Positions 8,844 to 17,826 are shown, numbered from the stretch's first letter. The stretch is DNA of 64,000 nucleotides from G963704535 sp963704535 (GCA_963704535.1 OY969916.1:5704001-5768000), one strand, 5' to 3'. Numbers and translations are program-made. The notes: generated by a model not told the origin, from the sequence alone.

Positions 8844-9525
8844 CAACTCCAATTCCTGCCTGATCGCGATTCGGCTCCACCCCGTTTTGGAGACCACGTG
8901 CCCTAGCTGCGAGTGGCTCGTTCCATTCCCAGCCTGCCTCAGTCGTTCCGTACTCGATACTCAGTTGCGAGTCGTGCGCCTCACGCTCTAGGATCTGCTG
9001 TAATGCGTGGAGCGCGCGATGCTGAAGCGCTTTGACCGCTCCCTCGCTCCGGCCAATGGCTGTGGCGATCTCCTGGTTTGTCATATCTGCGAAGAACTTC
9101 AGGGCCAGCACCTGCTGCTGGTCGGTCGTGAGTTGACTGATCGCCTGCTGCAACGCCACCCGATCGTAGATCGAATGAACGGCTTCCTGGCCGCGCGGGT
9201 CGACCAGTTCAAGGTTATCGTCGAGCGGGGTCGAGACGGCCCGTTTCCGGCGTGCTTGCCCGATCATAACATTCCCGGCAATCGTATACAGCCAGCCCAG
9301 AAACGACTTCTCGCCCCGGTACTCGAACCCGCCGATGCCCTTAATGACTCGGACAAAGACCTCCTGGGTCAGATCCTGGGCGCTCTCTTGCTCGTGCATG
9401 CGAACATACAGGTAGCGCAGGATCATTCCAGCGTAGCGCGCATACAGCTCGCCAAACGCCCCTGCGTCGCCAGCCTGTGCTCGCGCGATTATTCTAGGCA
9501 GCTCCAGATCCAGATCGCTGACCAT
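8794..9525 (-). CDS. ECF-type RNA polymerase sigma factor
   Basis: A 243-residue sigma-70 family factor that would direct RNA polymerase to specific promoters. Region 2 reads FGELYARYAGMILRYLYVRM, then ESAQDLTQEVFVRVI and SFLGWLYTIAGNVM. Region 4 follows as LTTDQQQVLALKFFADMTNQ and EIATAIGRSEGAVKALQHRA, a clear helix-turn-helix. No region 1 or 3 is present. The ATG at 9525 has GAGAGAGG just before it. The last 50 residues beyond region 4 overlap the next gene and have no family counterpart. The gene leads the two-gene unit with the DUF5667 protein and is probably autoregulated with it. Confidence 0.9.
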   Translation of the reverse strand: MVSDLDLELPRIIARAQAGDAGAFGELYARYAGMILRYLYVRMHEQESAQDLTQEVFVRVIKGIGGFEYRGEKSFLGWLYTIAGNVMIGQARRKRAVSTPLDDNLELVDPRGQEAVHSIYDRVALQQAISQLTTDQQQVLALKFFADMTNQEIATAIGRSEGAVKALQHRALHALQQILEREAHDSQLSIEYGTTEAGWEWNEPLAARARGLQNGVEPNRDQAGIGVDADRGTQRAREPFRGS

Positions 9526-10259
9526 ACCTCTCTCGACGATGTGTGCGCGTGATAGACGGGCGCTGTGTCGTAGATTGATACGGTCCTACCTATACCAACG
9601 CTACGATTTGCACGGAAGATACGCGCTCCAGGCGAATATAGATAAAATTCCGTTAATCGGTTTTTCATCTTGCGTACTGCACCATTATAGCTTACCGTTC
9701 AGCAGCACGTAAAGAGCGAGAAGGTTAAATTTTGATCGAATTGTTAGGGATACTAGTGATAGGTATATTTTTAGGAACACGATGAACGGACAGACCGTGC
9801 GATGCAGCGCTGATCCACTTGCCCTGCAAGATCGCTACACACATTATGCCACGAATAAAGTCGCGGTGCCTCTCTTGATAGAACGAGCCGCCATTGATCT
9901 TTTGGGTGTGATGCAGGGTTTTGCAGTTTTGGCAGTTGAGGCGGTCTCACGCTGGCGGCGGAGGCTCCAGGCTTTGCGCCAGGATGGATCGGCAGCCGGG
10001 CACCGCCTCTCGGCCACCGCCAGTGATTGAGAACCTCCTGCAAAACCTTGTATCATACCCCGACCGCGATTGTCACTACCCGCGCGTGCGGCCTTGATGC
10101 TATACTTGTGGTTCGTCCGAGCATATCACTGGTAGGGACTCGCGCATTTTCAAGCATCCCGTGGCAGACCCGAAAGGTGAAGCGTGAAACGTGAGTAACG
10201 ACCCGATCACGTTCCACGCTTCACGGAGCTGGGATTTGCCTTTAAGATTCAGGAGCGCA
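9526..10259. other. 734-bp gap upstream of sigma factor
   Basis: AT-richer sequence near 9580-9780 probably includes the sigma-factor promoter. An 82-codon plus-strand frame (9782-10030) has a weak AGGAAC site but no recognisable protein. The remainder includes the first copy of a roughly 100-bp repeat (10134-10233). Confidence 0.4.
10134..10233. repeat. Dispersed 100-bp repeat, copy 1
   Basis: Begins AGGGACTCGCGC and ends GAGCTGGGA, with an internal inverted pair GTGAAGCGTGAAACGTGA / CACGTTCCACGCTTCAC. It matches copy 2 at 13069-13172 with substitutions and small indels. Confidence 0.7.
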
Positions 10260-10367
10260 ATGATGCAGATCGGCTGGATCGAGTGCCTGTTCATCCTGCT
10301 CGTCGTGGCCATCGTCGCCACTATGGCGTTTCGCGGCGGGTACGTCCGAGGGCGCGGCCGGCGGTGA
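10260..10367 (+). CDS. Small single-pass membrane protein
   Basis: A 35-residue frame starts MMQIGWIECLFILLVVAIVA and ends in a basic tail (RGGYVRGRGRR). AGGAGCG lies four bases before the first ATG. One hydrophobic helix followed by positive charges fits a type II or TatA-like membrane peptide, although the amphipathic helix of a real TatA subunit is missing. It was probably overlooked because of its size. Function unknown. Confidence 0.45.
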   Translation: MMQIGWIECLFILLVVAIVATMAFRGGYVRGRGRR

Positions 10368-10374
10368 GGGACTG

Positions 10375-10446
10375 GGGACTGGAGATTAGAGATTAGAGAT
10401 TGGAGATTGCCCTTTCCAATCTCTAATCTCCGATCTCCAATCTCTA
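10375..10446. repeat. Heptanucleotide GGAGATT inverted array
   Basis: Several 7-bp units of GGAGATT or GAGATTA face an inverted array of AATCTCC-type units and can form a long imperfect hairpin directly upstream of the MFS gene. Confidence 0.8.
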
Positions 10447-10472
10447 TATCTTTAAGAATAGGGAGTAAGCTC

Positions 10473-11732
10473 ATGCAACGACCCGTGCGTGGAACGATCT
10501 ATTACGGCTGGGTGGTCGTGGGGGTAACGGCGATCACGCTGCTGGTGTCGGCCGGCGTGCGCTCGGCGCCCGGCGTCTTTCTCGATTCGCTGGAGACCGA
10601 CCTGGGCTGGAGCCGCGCGGCGATCTCGTTCGCCGTGTCGATCGGGCTGCTGCTGTTTGGACTCGCCGGCCCGTTGAGCGGCTGGCTGATGGATCGCCTG
10701 GGGCCGCGGTTGGTGATGCTGGGTGGACTCGCGCTGATCGCCGCCAGCATGGTCGCCAGCGCGTCCATGACGGCGCTGTGGCAGCTCAACCTGTTCTGGG
10801 GGGCGTTGAGCGGGATCGGCACCGGCGTCGCCGCCAGCGTGCTGGGCGCCACCGTCGCCAATCGCTGGTTTGTGGCCCGGCGCGGGCTGGTCCTGGGGGT
10901 CTTCGGCGCGGCCACCTCGGCTGGGCAGCTCGTGTTTGTGCCGCTGCTGGCGCAGCTCGAAGTCGGTATGGGCTGGCGCGGCAGCGTGCTGGTGCTTGCC
11001 GCCGCTGCGGCCGTGCTGCTGGCGCCGGTCCTGCTGCTGATGCGCGACGATCCATCCAAGCTGGGGCTGGCGCCCTACGGCGGCTCCCCGCCGGAGCCTG
11101 TCGGCACGGCCATCCTGCCGGCCAGCGGCGTGATGGCGCGCGCCCTGCGGACGCCCGAGTTCTGGCTGCTGTCCACCAGCTTCTTTATCTGCGGCGCCAC
11201 ATCGAACGGCCTGATCGGCACGCACCTGATCGCCCACGCGACCGAGCACGGTATCCCCAAGGGGACCGCAGCGGGCATGCTGGCGCTCATGGGCACCATG
11301 AACTTCATCGGCACCGTCGCCTCGGGCTGGCTGACCGACCGCTTCAACCCACGGCGGCTGCTGGCCTGCTACTACGGGTTCCGCGGCATCTCGCTGCTGT
11401 TCCTGCCCTTTGTCACCGACACCATGGGGCTGGCGGCGTTTGCGATCCTGTTCGGGCTCGACTACATCGCGACGGTGCCGCCGACGGCGGCCCTGGTAGC
11501 CGACATCTTCGGGCGCAAGAACGTGGGCACCGTCTTCGGCTGGGTGTTCTGTGCCCACCAGATCGGTGCGGCGCTGGCAGCCTGGTTGGGCGGCCTGGCG
11601 CGCGTCGTGACCGGCGACTACGGGCCGGCTTTCCTGACCGCCGGCATCCTAGCGATCACGGCAGCCGCGCTGTCGCTCCGCATCGGTGGCCGCCCGGAGG
11701 CCCCGGCCCAGGTCGAGGCGCTGGGGGCGTAG
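10473..11732 (+). CDS. MFS transporter
   Basis: A 419-residue major facilitator permease with twelve hydrophobic segments; it would move a small solute across the inner membrane using an ion gradient. The first helix pair reads YYGWVVVGVTAITLLVSAGV. The loop between helices 2 and 3 carries GWLMDRLGPRLVMLGG, the MFS signature, and its second-half counterpart is SGWLTDRFNPRRLLACYYG. The overall pattern resembles oxalate/formate or monocarboxylate carriers. The ATG at 10473 follows GGGAG; a longer frame from 10407 would read through repeat DNA. It is convergent with the aminotransferase. Substrate unknown. Confidence 0.88.
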   Translation: MQRPVRGTIYYGWVVVGVTAITLLVSAGVRSAPGVFLDSLETDLGWSRAAISFAVSIGLLLFGLAGPLSGWLMDRLGPRLVMLGGLALIAASMVASASMTALWQLNLFWGALSGIGTGVAASVLGATVANRWFVARRGLVLGVFGAATSAGQLVFVPLLAQLEVGMGWRGSVLVLAAAAAVLLAPVLLLMRDDPSKLGLAPYGGSPPEPVGTAILPASGVMARALRTPEFWLLSTSFFICGATSNGLIGTHLIAHATEHGIPKGTAAGMLALMGTMNFIGTVASGWLTDRFNPRRLLACYYGFRGISLLFLPFVTDTMGLAAFAILFGLDYIATVPPTAALVADIFGRKNVGTVFGWVFCAHQIGAALAAWLGGLARVVTGDYGPAFLTAGILAITAAALSLRIGGRPEAPAQVEALGA

Positions 11733-11741
11733 ACGCGCCTC

Positions 11742-11811
11742 GCTCCGAGATTGGAGATTGGAGATAGATCGTCGCCTCTGATCTCCAATCTCCAATCTCC
11801 AATCTCCAAAC
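11742..11811. repeat. GGAGATT inverted array between convergent genes
   Basis: Three GGAGATT-type units (11749-11765) face four inverted AATCTCC units (11780-11808). The hairpin sits exactly between the stop codons of the MFS and aminotransferase genes and could terminate both. Confidence 0.8.
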
Positions 11812-11812
11812 A

Positions 11813-13021
11813 TTAGAGAAGCGCCTGGATCGCCTGCCCAAGCCGCGCGAGGCCCTCTTCGATCCGTTCCGGCCCGGTGTGCGAGAAGTTCAGCCGCATC
11901 GTGGTCGCGCCGCCCCCGTTGGCGTAAAAGGGCGCACCGGGCACAAACGCCACCTTTTGCCCAAGCGATGCCTCAAGCAGCGTGGTCGTGTCAAGATGCG
12001 CCGGCAGCGTCAGCCAGATGAACATGCCCCCGCTAGGATGCGTCCATGTCACGCCCTGCGGCATGTGCCGGGCCAGCGCATCAAGCATCGCATCGCGGCG
12101 CCGGTGGTAGGTGGCGCGGATGGTCGGAACATGGCGGGCGAGCAATCCATCGCGGCAAGCTTCGTACGCGATGGACTGTGCGAAACTGCTGGTGTGTAAG
12201 TCAAGCCCTTGCTTGATGTTGACAAGCTTGTCGACCAACTCCTCCGGCACCACGGCCCACCCGACGCGCAATCCCGGCGCCAGGAGCTTCGAAAATGTGC
12301 TCAAATACACGACCTGGCGCAGCTCGCCGTGCATCTCGACATCCATCGCCGCCAGGATCGGGGGCCGCGTGCCCTCGTAGTATAGCTCACCGTACGGGTC
12401 ATCCTCGACAATCGGTAGCCCGTACCTGGCCGCTACTTCCAGCAGGGCGCGCTTCCGCTCAGGCGAAGGGGTGATCCCGGTCGGATTCTGGAAACACGAA
12501 ACGAGGTAGAGAAAGCGTGGCTGGACACCACTCTGAAGCACCCGCTCCAATGCGGCCACATCAAGCCCATCATCGTCCATCGGCAGCGAGATAAAGTGCG
12601 GGGCGTAGGGGCGCCAAGCCTGAAGCGCGCCGAGATACGTGGGCTCCTCGACGATCACCGGCGCGCCAGGGTCGATCAGCAGCTTGCCGATCGCGTCGAG
12701 CCCTTGCTGCGACCCGCTTAAAAGCAGCACCTGCTCCAGCGGAATCGAGAGGCCACGCTCCCGCATCAGGCTGACAAGAAACTCGCGCAGCGGCCGGTAG
12801 CCCTCGGTCGGGCCGTACTGCAACGCGGCGACTGGGCGCTCGACCAGCACGCGCTCGGCGGCAGCCGCTAACTCCTCGGTCGGAAAACACTCAGGCGCCG
12901 GAAGCCCGCCCGCAAAGGAGATCATTTCCGGCTGCTCGGTCACTTTCAGCAGATCGCGGATGGCCGAACTGGTAATATTCGCGGCGCCGGAGGAAAGCCG
13001 CTCGGTCCAGAGAGTATTCAT
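11813..13021 (-). CDS. PLP-dependent aminotransferase (LysN/2-aminoadipate type)
   Basis: A 402-residue fold type I aminotransferase of the class I/II subfamily that includes LysN and the domain found in MocR regulators; it transfers an amino group between an amino acid and a 2-oxo acid. Visible blocks are ISFAGGLPAPECFPTEEL, ALQYGPTEGYRPLREFL, FQNPTGITPS, the cofactor Asp in IVEDDPYGELYY and the Schiff-base lysine in STFSKLLAPGLRVGW. There is no N-terminal DNA-binding domain, so it is an enzyme only. ATG at 13021. The substrate cannot be read from sequence; aromatic or branched 2-oxo acids are typical. Confidence 0.9.
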   Translation of the reverse strand: MNTLWTERLSSGAANITSSAIRDLLKVTEQPEMISFAGGLPAPECFPTEELAAAAERVLVERPVAALQYGPTEGYRPLREFLVSLMRERGLSIPLEQVLLLSGSQQGLDAIGKLLIDPGAPVIVEEPTYLGALQAWRPYAPHFISLPMDDDGLDVAALERVLQSGVQPRFLYLVSCFQNPTGITPSPERKRALLEVAARYGLPIVEDDPYGELYYEGTRPPILAAMDVEMHGELRQVVYLSTFSKLLAPGLRVGWAVVPEELVDKLVNIKQGLDLHTSSFAQSIAYEACRDGLLARHVPTIRATYHRRRDAMLDALARHMPQGVTWTHPSGGMFIWLTLPAHLDTTTLLEASLGQKVAFVPGAPFYANGGGATTMRLNFSHTGPERIEEGLARLGQAIQALL

Positions 13022-13068
13022 GATGTGTTCCTATATGATTACGTTGCTCGCTCTTCACAATCCAAAAA

Positions 13069-13172
13069 AGGGACTCGCGCGTTTTAGAACAATCCACAGC
13101 AGACTTCGTGAAGCGTGAAACGTGAGGAATGTCCCCATCACGTTTCACGCTTCACGTTTCACAGAGCTGGGA
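13069..13172. repeat. Dispersed 100-bp repeat, copy 2
   Basis: Starts AGGGACTCGCGC and ends GAGCTGGGA like copy 1 (10134-10233), with internal arms GTGAAGCGTGAAACGTGA and TCACGTTTCACGCTTCAC. It lies in the gap upstream of the aminotransferase. Confidence 0.7.
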
Positions 13173-13235
13173 CGATTTTTATTGTTCGAGTCTCCAGCAA
13201 GTATAGCAAGTCGCTACGGGTTCTACCAGTGACAA

Positions 13236-13949
13236 TTAGTCGTCAAGACCAATGATAATCCGCTTATTATTCGCGCCTTTGGAGCGGGTCTTGACCAGCT
13301 TCACCGTACCGACCTCGCCGGTACGCGCGACGTGTGTGCCGCCGTCGGCTTGGAGGTCGAGCCCGACGATGTTGACGGTGCGCACCTCGGCGATGCCCTC
13401 CGGCAGGAGGTTGATCTTTGTGCGAATCAGATCGGGGATCTGGAACGCCTCCTCGCGCGGCAGGATCTTAACCTCGACGGGCCGATCGGCGGCGATCTCC
13501 TGGTTCACCTTCGCGACAATCGCTTGGGCCAGTTCGTTCGAAAAGTCGCGCAGCTCGAAGTCCAGGCGCCCTTCGGTGGTATCCATGTTGCCGCCGGTGA
13601 CGGCGGCCTGGTAGTCGCGCCAGATCACCCCGCAGAGCAGATGCAGCGCCGTATGAGTGCGCATAAGCTTGTAGCGCCGCGACCAGTCAACACGCCCGGT
13701 GACGCTGTCACCCACGACGGGCGGCGCCTCGCCGGCCAGGGTGTGCCAGATATGCTCGCCTTCCCGGCGCACGTCGGTCACCTCCCAGGTCCGCGGGCCG
13801 TCGCTCAATGTGCCGGTGTCATTCGGCTGCCCGCCGCCGGTGGCATAGAATGCGGTCCGGTCGAGCGCCACCCGGCTGCCCTCGACGGCGACGACCTGCG
13901 CGCTGAACTCTTTGAGGTACGAATCGGTGTGGTAGAGCGGTTGCGTCAC
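13236..13949 (-). CDS. Alanyl-tRNA editing protein, AlaX type
   Basis: A stand-alone homologue (237 residues) of the AlaRS editing domain, which hydrolyses mischarged Ser- or Gly-tRNA(Ala). The N-terminal barrel includes LDRTAFYATGGGQPNDTG. The first zinc motif is HTALHLL (HxxxH). The second appears as DGGTHVARTGEVG, where the usual cysteine position holds Asp while the histidine is kept. The length fits the medium AlaX class, with no catalytic AlaRS portion. ATG at 13949. It is divergent from the RNA methyltransferase, with a repeat-rich gap between. Confidence 0.9.
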   Translation of the reverse strand: MTQPLYHTDSYLKEFSAQVVAVEGSRVALDRTAFYATGGGQPNDTGTLSDGPRTWEVTDVRREGEHIWHTLAGEAPPVVGDSVTGRVDWSRRYKLMRTHTALHLLCGVIWRDYQAAVTGGNMDTTEGRLDFELRDFSNELAQAIVAKVNQEIAADRPVEVKILPREEAFQIPDLIRTKINLLPEGIAEVRTVNIVGLDLQADGGTHVARTGEVGTVKLVKTRSKGANNKRIIIGLDD

Positions 13950-14027
13950 GGCTGTGCCCCCTAACTATTCTGGGTATGGCCTGCTGCGCCGGGCCAATTG
14001 TAGACAACGTGGGCGGAAGAGTCAAAC

Positions 14028-14125
14028 CGCATGGTCCGTAGTCCGTTGTCAGTGGTCCGTTGCGGCGCAACGGACCACTGACAACGGACTACTAACCACT
14101 GACAACGGACAACGGACAAGGTTCC
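14028..14125. repeat. GTCCGTTGTCAGTG inverted array
   Basis: Units of TCCGTTGTCAGTGG read toward an inverted set of CCACTGACAACGGA, giving a near-perfect hairpin with extra copies on the right arm. It is the same type of short-unit array as elsewhere, in the gap between divergent genes. Confidence 0.75.
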
Positions 14126-14166
14126 AGGCTGTATAATGAAGAGGTTATCAAAAGACGGAGCAAACC

Positions 14167-14985
14167 ATGGACCCCTCGGCACTCACTCCCGCGGGCATGC
14201 AAAATCCGCGCATCAAACAGTTCCTGGCGATCAAAAAGAACACCAAGCCGAACCCCGAAAACCTGACCTGCCTTGAGGGGCTGTGGGAGATATCGACCGG
14301 GCTGAAGGCGAACCTGGAGATCCGTGCCTTCTTCGTGTGCCCGGAGCTGCTGCGCGGCAACGAGGCGCGCCAACTCGTCGAGACGATCGTCGGCACCGGG
14401 GCCCACGCCTACCTGCTCAGCGAGAAAGTGCTGCGCCACATCTCCGACCGGGACGACCCCGATGGGCTGGCGGCGATCGTCAGGCTGCCGCGCTTCGGCT
14501 GGGACGACATCCTGCTCGGCGAGCACAACCGGGTCGTCGTCCTCGACGGACTGGAGATCCCCGGCAACGTCGGCACCATCATCAGGTGCGCCGACAGCAC
14601 CGGCGCCCACGCGGCGATCATCACCAACCGCCGCACGCGGCTGACCCACCCCAAGCTGATCCACTCGAGCATGGGCTCGCTGTTCACCTTCCCGACGATC
14701 GAGGCCGAGGTCGACCAGGCGATCACCTGGCTGCACTATCACGGCTTTCGGATCATCACCACCGACACCGATGCGACGCTCAGCTACAAGCGCGCCGACT
14801 ACCGCGGGCGCATCGCGATGGTGGTGGGCAGCGAGCGCTACGGGATCGTCAAGGAATGGCATGCGGCGCAGGACCAGAGCGTGTTCATCCCAATGCGCGG
14901 CACGGTCGACTCGCTCAATGTCGGGAACGCCGCCGTGCTGATGCTCTACGAAATGTTCTACCAGCAGGAGCCGGAGCGATTCTGA
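14167..14985 (+). CDS. TrmH/SpoU-family RNA methyltransferase
   Basis: A 272-residue SPOUT-fold methyltransferase that would 2'-O-methylate a ribose in tRNA or rRNA using S-adenosylmethionine. The three knot motifs are clear: LEIPGNVGTIIRCADSTGAH (motif 1, with the catalytic Arg), VVGSERYGI (motif 2) and IPMRGTVDSLNVGNAAVLML (motif 3). The N-terminal 100 residues form an RNA-binding domain like that of TsnR/NshR 23S rRNA methyltransferases, which confer resistance to thiopeptides. ATG at 14167 follows a weak GGAG. The target is unknown, and a resistance role is only a possibility. Confidence 0.88.
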   Translation: MDPSALTPAGMQNPRIKQFLAIKKNTKPNPENLTCLEGLWEISTGLKANLEIRAFFVCPELLRGNEARQLVETIVGTGAHAYLLSEKVLRHISDRDDPDGLAAIVRLPRFGWDDILLGEHNRVVVLDGLEIPGNVGTIIRCADSTGAHAAIITNRRTRLTHPKLIHSSMGSLFTFPTIEAEVDQAITWLHYHGFRIITTDTDATLSYKRADYRGRIAMVVGSERYGIVKEWHAAQDQSVFIPMRGTVDSLNVGNAAVLMLYEMFYQQEPERF

Positions 14986-15498
14986 TCATCTCCTGATACC
15001 AAGTCGCGTTCAGATATAGCATCTTGCGGCGGGGAGGTGTGAAGGGCCCGCCCTCCACGATCTTGTTCTCTCCCACTCTCATCTTCTCCACCACGCAGAG
15101 TATTGCGAAGTTGCCATCGGTTCGTTGCTGCCTTGCTTACCCGCCACCAGACCACCTCACCTATAATGGCAGGGAGCACCACGACGTGCCCCACCCCACG
15201 TTTGCATCGTTTCACAGCCCTGACCGCGCAGCTTTTGTCCAGCACGAGAGCAACTCCGCCTCCTGGCTATGCAGGCCACTCATTCCCATACTTCACACTA
15301 GATGTGGCAAAAACGCGGGCGGCCGGGTTCGACGGCTTCATCGGTGAGCCGGCGGCGCTTCCCCGAGCAAATCCGGCGCGTGCTGGCGGGGTTCGAGGTC
15401 GGCAGAGCGCGCGATTCGTAAAACGTAAAGCGTAAAACGTAAGAGCAGCAGATTGATACTTTACGTTTTACAACAGAATGAGTAAGGAGAGCAACAGC
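14986..15498. other. 513-bp gap before histidine kinase
   Basis: Short overlapping frames occur but none is recognisable. A basic stretch after ATG 15302 (35-40 codons, WQKRGRPGSTASS and following) could be a gene fragment. The last 70 bases hold a short-unit array of CGTAAAACGT type with an inverted partner, ending at the kinase ribosome-binding site AAGGAGAG (15483-15490). Confidence 0.35.
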
Positions 15499-17733
15499 AT
15501 GCTGAAACAGATTCGAGCGTGGCTCGACGACATTCCCCTGGCCGATCCCTTGCGGCGCGAGCAGGCCAGGTTGTTGCAAGTATTCCTGCTGGTGCTGATC
15601 GCCGCCACCACGCTCGGCGCAGTAATACCGCTCATGACCGCCTCCGGCACGGAGCGCCTGGTCGCTTTCAGCGCCTCGATGGTGCTGGCGCTGCTGCTCA
15701 TCGGCGCACTGGCCGTGCTCCGGCGCGGCCGTTTCACGATTGCGGTGGTGCTCGTCATCATCAGTCTCATCGCGATAGTCGTGGTCAATATAGTGCCTAC
15801 GGGGCTGGAGGGGACCCGGGCGATCTTTACGCTGCTGGCCCTGCCGGTCGTCCTGGCCGGCCTGCTCGGCGCGCGCCGTATCGTCCTGCTGGCGCTCGTG
15901 CTCAGCGTGCTTGCCGTCATCGGAGTGACTGTGCTGGAGATCGCCACCCCCACGCTGGTCGGCTATAGCCAGGAAACCTACGATCCACTTCCAACGTGTG
16001 CAACGTTCGTGTTGGTCATCAGCGTGCTGGCGCTGCTGGTCAGCCGCTTCGGCGGCGCGCTGCAGCAGGCCTTGACGCTGGCGCTCAATCGCGAGCAGGA
16101 GCTGGAGAGCTTGCGCGCCTCGCTCGAAATCACCGTCGCTGAGCGCACCGCCGATCTGCAAATCGCCAACAGCCAGATGCAAGCCACCAATACTGAACTG
16201 CAGCGGGCCAAGGCAGTGGCCGAAACCGCGCGAACTGCCGCCGAGGAAGCCAACCAGTTCAAGACCCAGTTCCTGGCGAATATGAGTCACGAGCTGCGCA
16301 CGCCGCTCAACGCGATCATCAACTTCACCGAATTCCTGGGCGAGGCGCGCTATGGACCACTGACTGAGCGCCAGCAGAACATGCAGCAACGGGTGATCGC
16401 GAACGGCGAGCACCTGCTGGGGCTGATCAACGACATCCTCGACCTGGCCAAGATCGAGGCCGGCCGCATGGACTTGTTCCGCGAGCCGATCGACCTGACC
16501 CACATGCTGCGCGGTGTCATGGCCACCGCAAGCGGCCTGACCAAGGACAAAGGACTCGATCTGGAGCTGGAGCTGTCCGACGAGTTGCCGACAGTCAACA
16601 TCGACAAGACCCGCATCCGCCAGGTGCTGCTCAATCTGCTCTCCAACGCCGCCAAGTTCACCGAGCAGGGCAGCATTACCGTGCGGGTGGTCCCCACTGC
16701 CGATGGGATGGTGCAGCTGTCGGTACAGGACAGCGGGATCGGCATCGCAAAAGAGCAGCAGCACCTGGTGTTCGAGGAGTTCCGCCAGGTCGATGGCGAG
16801 CTGACCCGCGAGCACCAGGGTACTGGTCTGGGCATACCGATTAGCAAGCGGCTGGTCGAAATGCATGGTGGGCAGCTGTGGCTGGAGAGCGAAGCGGGCA
16901 TCGGCTCCACCTTCTTCTTCACGATCCCGGTGCATCAGAGCGTAGCGCCGGCCCCCGCGCTGCATACCACGCCCGCCGTGGATGGGGCGAATCAGTCGGC
17001 ACCGCTGATTGTGGTGGTGGACGATGACCCAATCGCCCAGGAGATCCTACAGCAGCATCTGCTAAGTTCCGGCTACGCCTTGCGAGTGGTGAGCGACAGC
17101 CGGGAGGCGCTGCCGACGATCGAACAGTTACAGCCGCAGTTGGTCATCCTGGATGTGGTGATGCCCTACAAAGATGGCTGGGAGGTGCTGACCGAGCTAC
17201 GCATGACCCCCACCACGGCCGAGATCCCGGTGGTGATGTGCTCGATCATTGACGAACAACGGCTCGGGCTCACTCTGGGCGCGAATGATTACCTGGTCAA
17301 GCCGGTGCGGAGCGAGTGCTTGCTGGCCGCGATCCGGCGCTGGCTAGGACCGGCCGCAAGTGTCCTGATTATAGACGATGAGAGCGAGTCGCGGCAGATC
17401 CTCCGCGCGATCCTGGAGACGGCGCAGTATGAGGTGCGCGAAGCCGACAGTGGGCGGAGTGGATTAGCGGCGGTGCAGGCCGATGCCCCTGACCTGATCG
17501 TGCTCGACCTGATGATGCCTGAGCTGGATGGCTTCCAGGTGCTCACGCACCTGCGTTCCTCCCCTGAGCACGCCGCTCTGCCGGTGATCGTGGTGACAGC
17601 CAAGGACTTGACGGCGCACGAGCAGACCTGGCTGCGGGAGCGCGCCCAAATCGCCCTCCAGAAGTTCCAGCTCGCACCAAGCGAATTTATCGCCCTGTTG
17701 GATCAATTGATCTGCAAGGAGCCGATCCATTAG
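15499..17733 (+). CDS. Membrane-bound hybrid histidine kinase with two receiver domains
   Basis: A 744-residue sensor kinase. The ATG at 15499 is preferred over 15478 because AAGGAGAG lies seven bases before it. About six hydrophobic helices (residues 30-170) form the sensor, followed by a coiled coil. The HisKA box is ANMSHELRTPLNAI with phospho-accepting His264. The ATPase core shows LLNLLSNAAKFTEQG (N box), DSGIGIAKE and GTGLGIPIS. Receiver 1 has acidic VVVDDDP, Asp552 in LDVVMP and Lys in LVKP. Receiver 2 has IIDDESESR and Asp670 in LDLMMP, but lacks the usual KP motif near its end. No output domain is present, so phosphate probably passes to a separate regulator. Signal unknown. Confidence 0.9.
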   Translation: MLKQIRAWLDDIPLADPLRREQARLLQVFLLVLIAATTLGAVIPLMTASGTERLVAFSASMVLALLLIGALAVLRRGRFTIAVVLVIISLIAIVVVNIVPTGLEGTRAIFTLLALPVVLAGLLGARRIVLLALVLSVLAVIGVTVLEIATPTLVGYSQETYDPLPTCATFVLVISVLALLVSRFGGALQQALTLALNREQELESLRASLEITVAERTADLQIANSQMQATNTELQRAKAVAETARTAAEEANQFKTQFLANMSHELRTPLNAIINFTEFLGEARYGPLTERQQNMQQRVIANGEHLLGLINDILDLAKIEAGRMDLFREPIDLTHMLRGVMATASGLTKDKGLDLELELSDELPTVNIDKTRIRQVLLNLLSNAAKFTEQGSITVRVVPTADGMVQLSVQDSGIGIAKEQQHLVFEEFRQVDGELTREHQGTGLGIPISKRLVEMHGGQLWLESEAGIGSTFFFTIPVHQSVAPAPALHTTPAVDGANQSAPLIVVVDDDPIAQEILQQHLLSSGYALRVVSDSREALPTIEQLQPQLVILDVVMPYKDGWEVLTELRMTPTTAEIPVVMCSIIDEQRLGLTLGANDYLVKPVRSECLLAAIRRWLGPAASVLIIDDESESRQILRAILETAQYEVREADSGRSGLAAVQADAPDLIVLDLMMPELDGFQVLTHLRSSPEHAALPVIVVTAKDLTAHEQTWLRERAQIALQKFQLAPSEFIALLDQLICKEPIH

Positions 17734-17766
17734 GGACTCTGAACTTCTTCTTCATCCCAAGCGCGC

Positions 17767-17826
17767 GTAAAACGTGAAACGTGTAGGGGCGTATAATCAT
17801 ATGCCCCTACACGTTTCACGTTTTAC
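17767..17826. repeat. Perfect 24-bp inverted repeat
   Basis: Arms 17767-17790 and 17803-17826 are perfect complements around a 12-base loop. The arms include GTAAAACGTGAAACGTGTAG. The hairpin lies just after the kinase stop codon, and a variant AGGGACTC start at 17732 links it to the 100-bp dispersed repeat. Confidence 0.85.

Noticed and set aside
9782..10030. 82-codon plus-strand frame with AGGAAC upstream
   Set aside because: No recognisable motif and both strands have similar short open frames; kept only as a note.
10452..11558. Minus-strand 368-codon frame opposite the MFS gene
   Set aside because: Composition and lack of motifs mark it as antisense; the MFS signature loops are on the plus strand.
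15024..15435. Overlapping plus-strand short frames before the histidine kinase
   Set aside because: None has a ribosome-binding site together with a recognisable protein sequence; probably non-coding or decayed.
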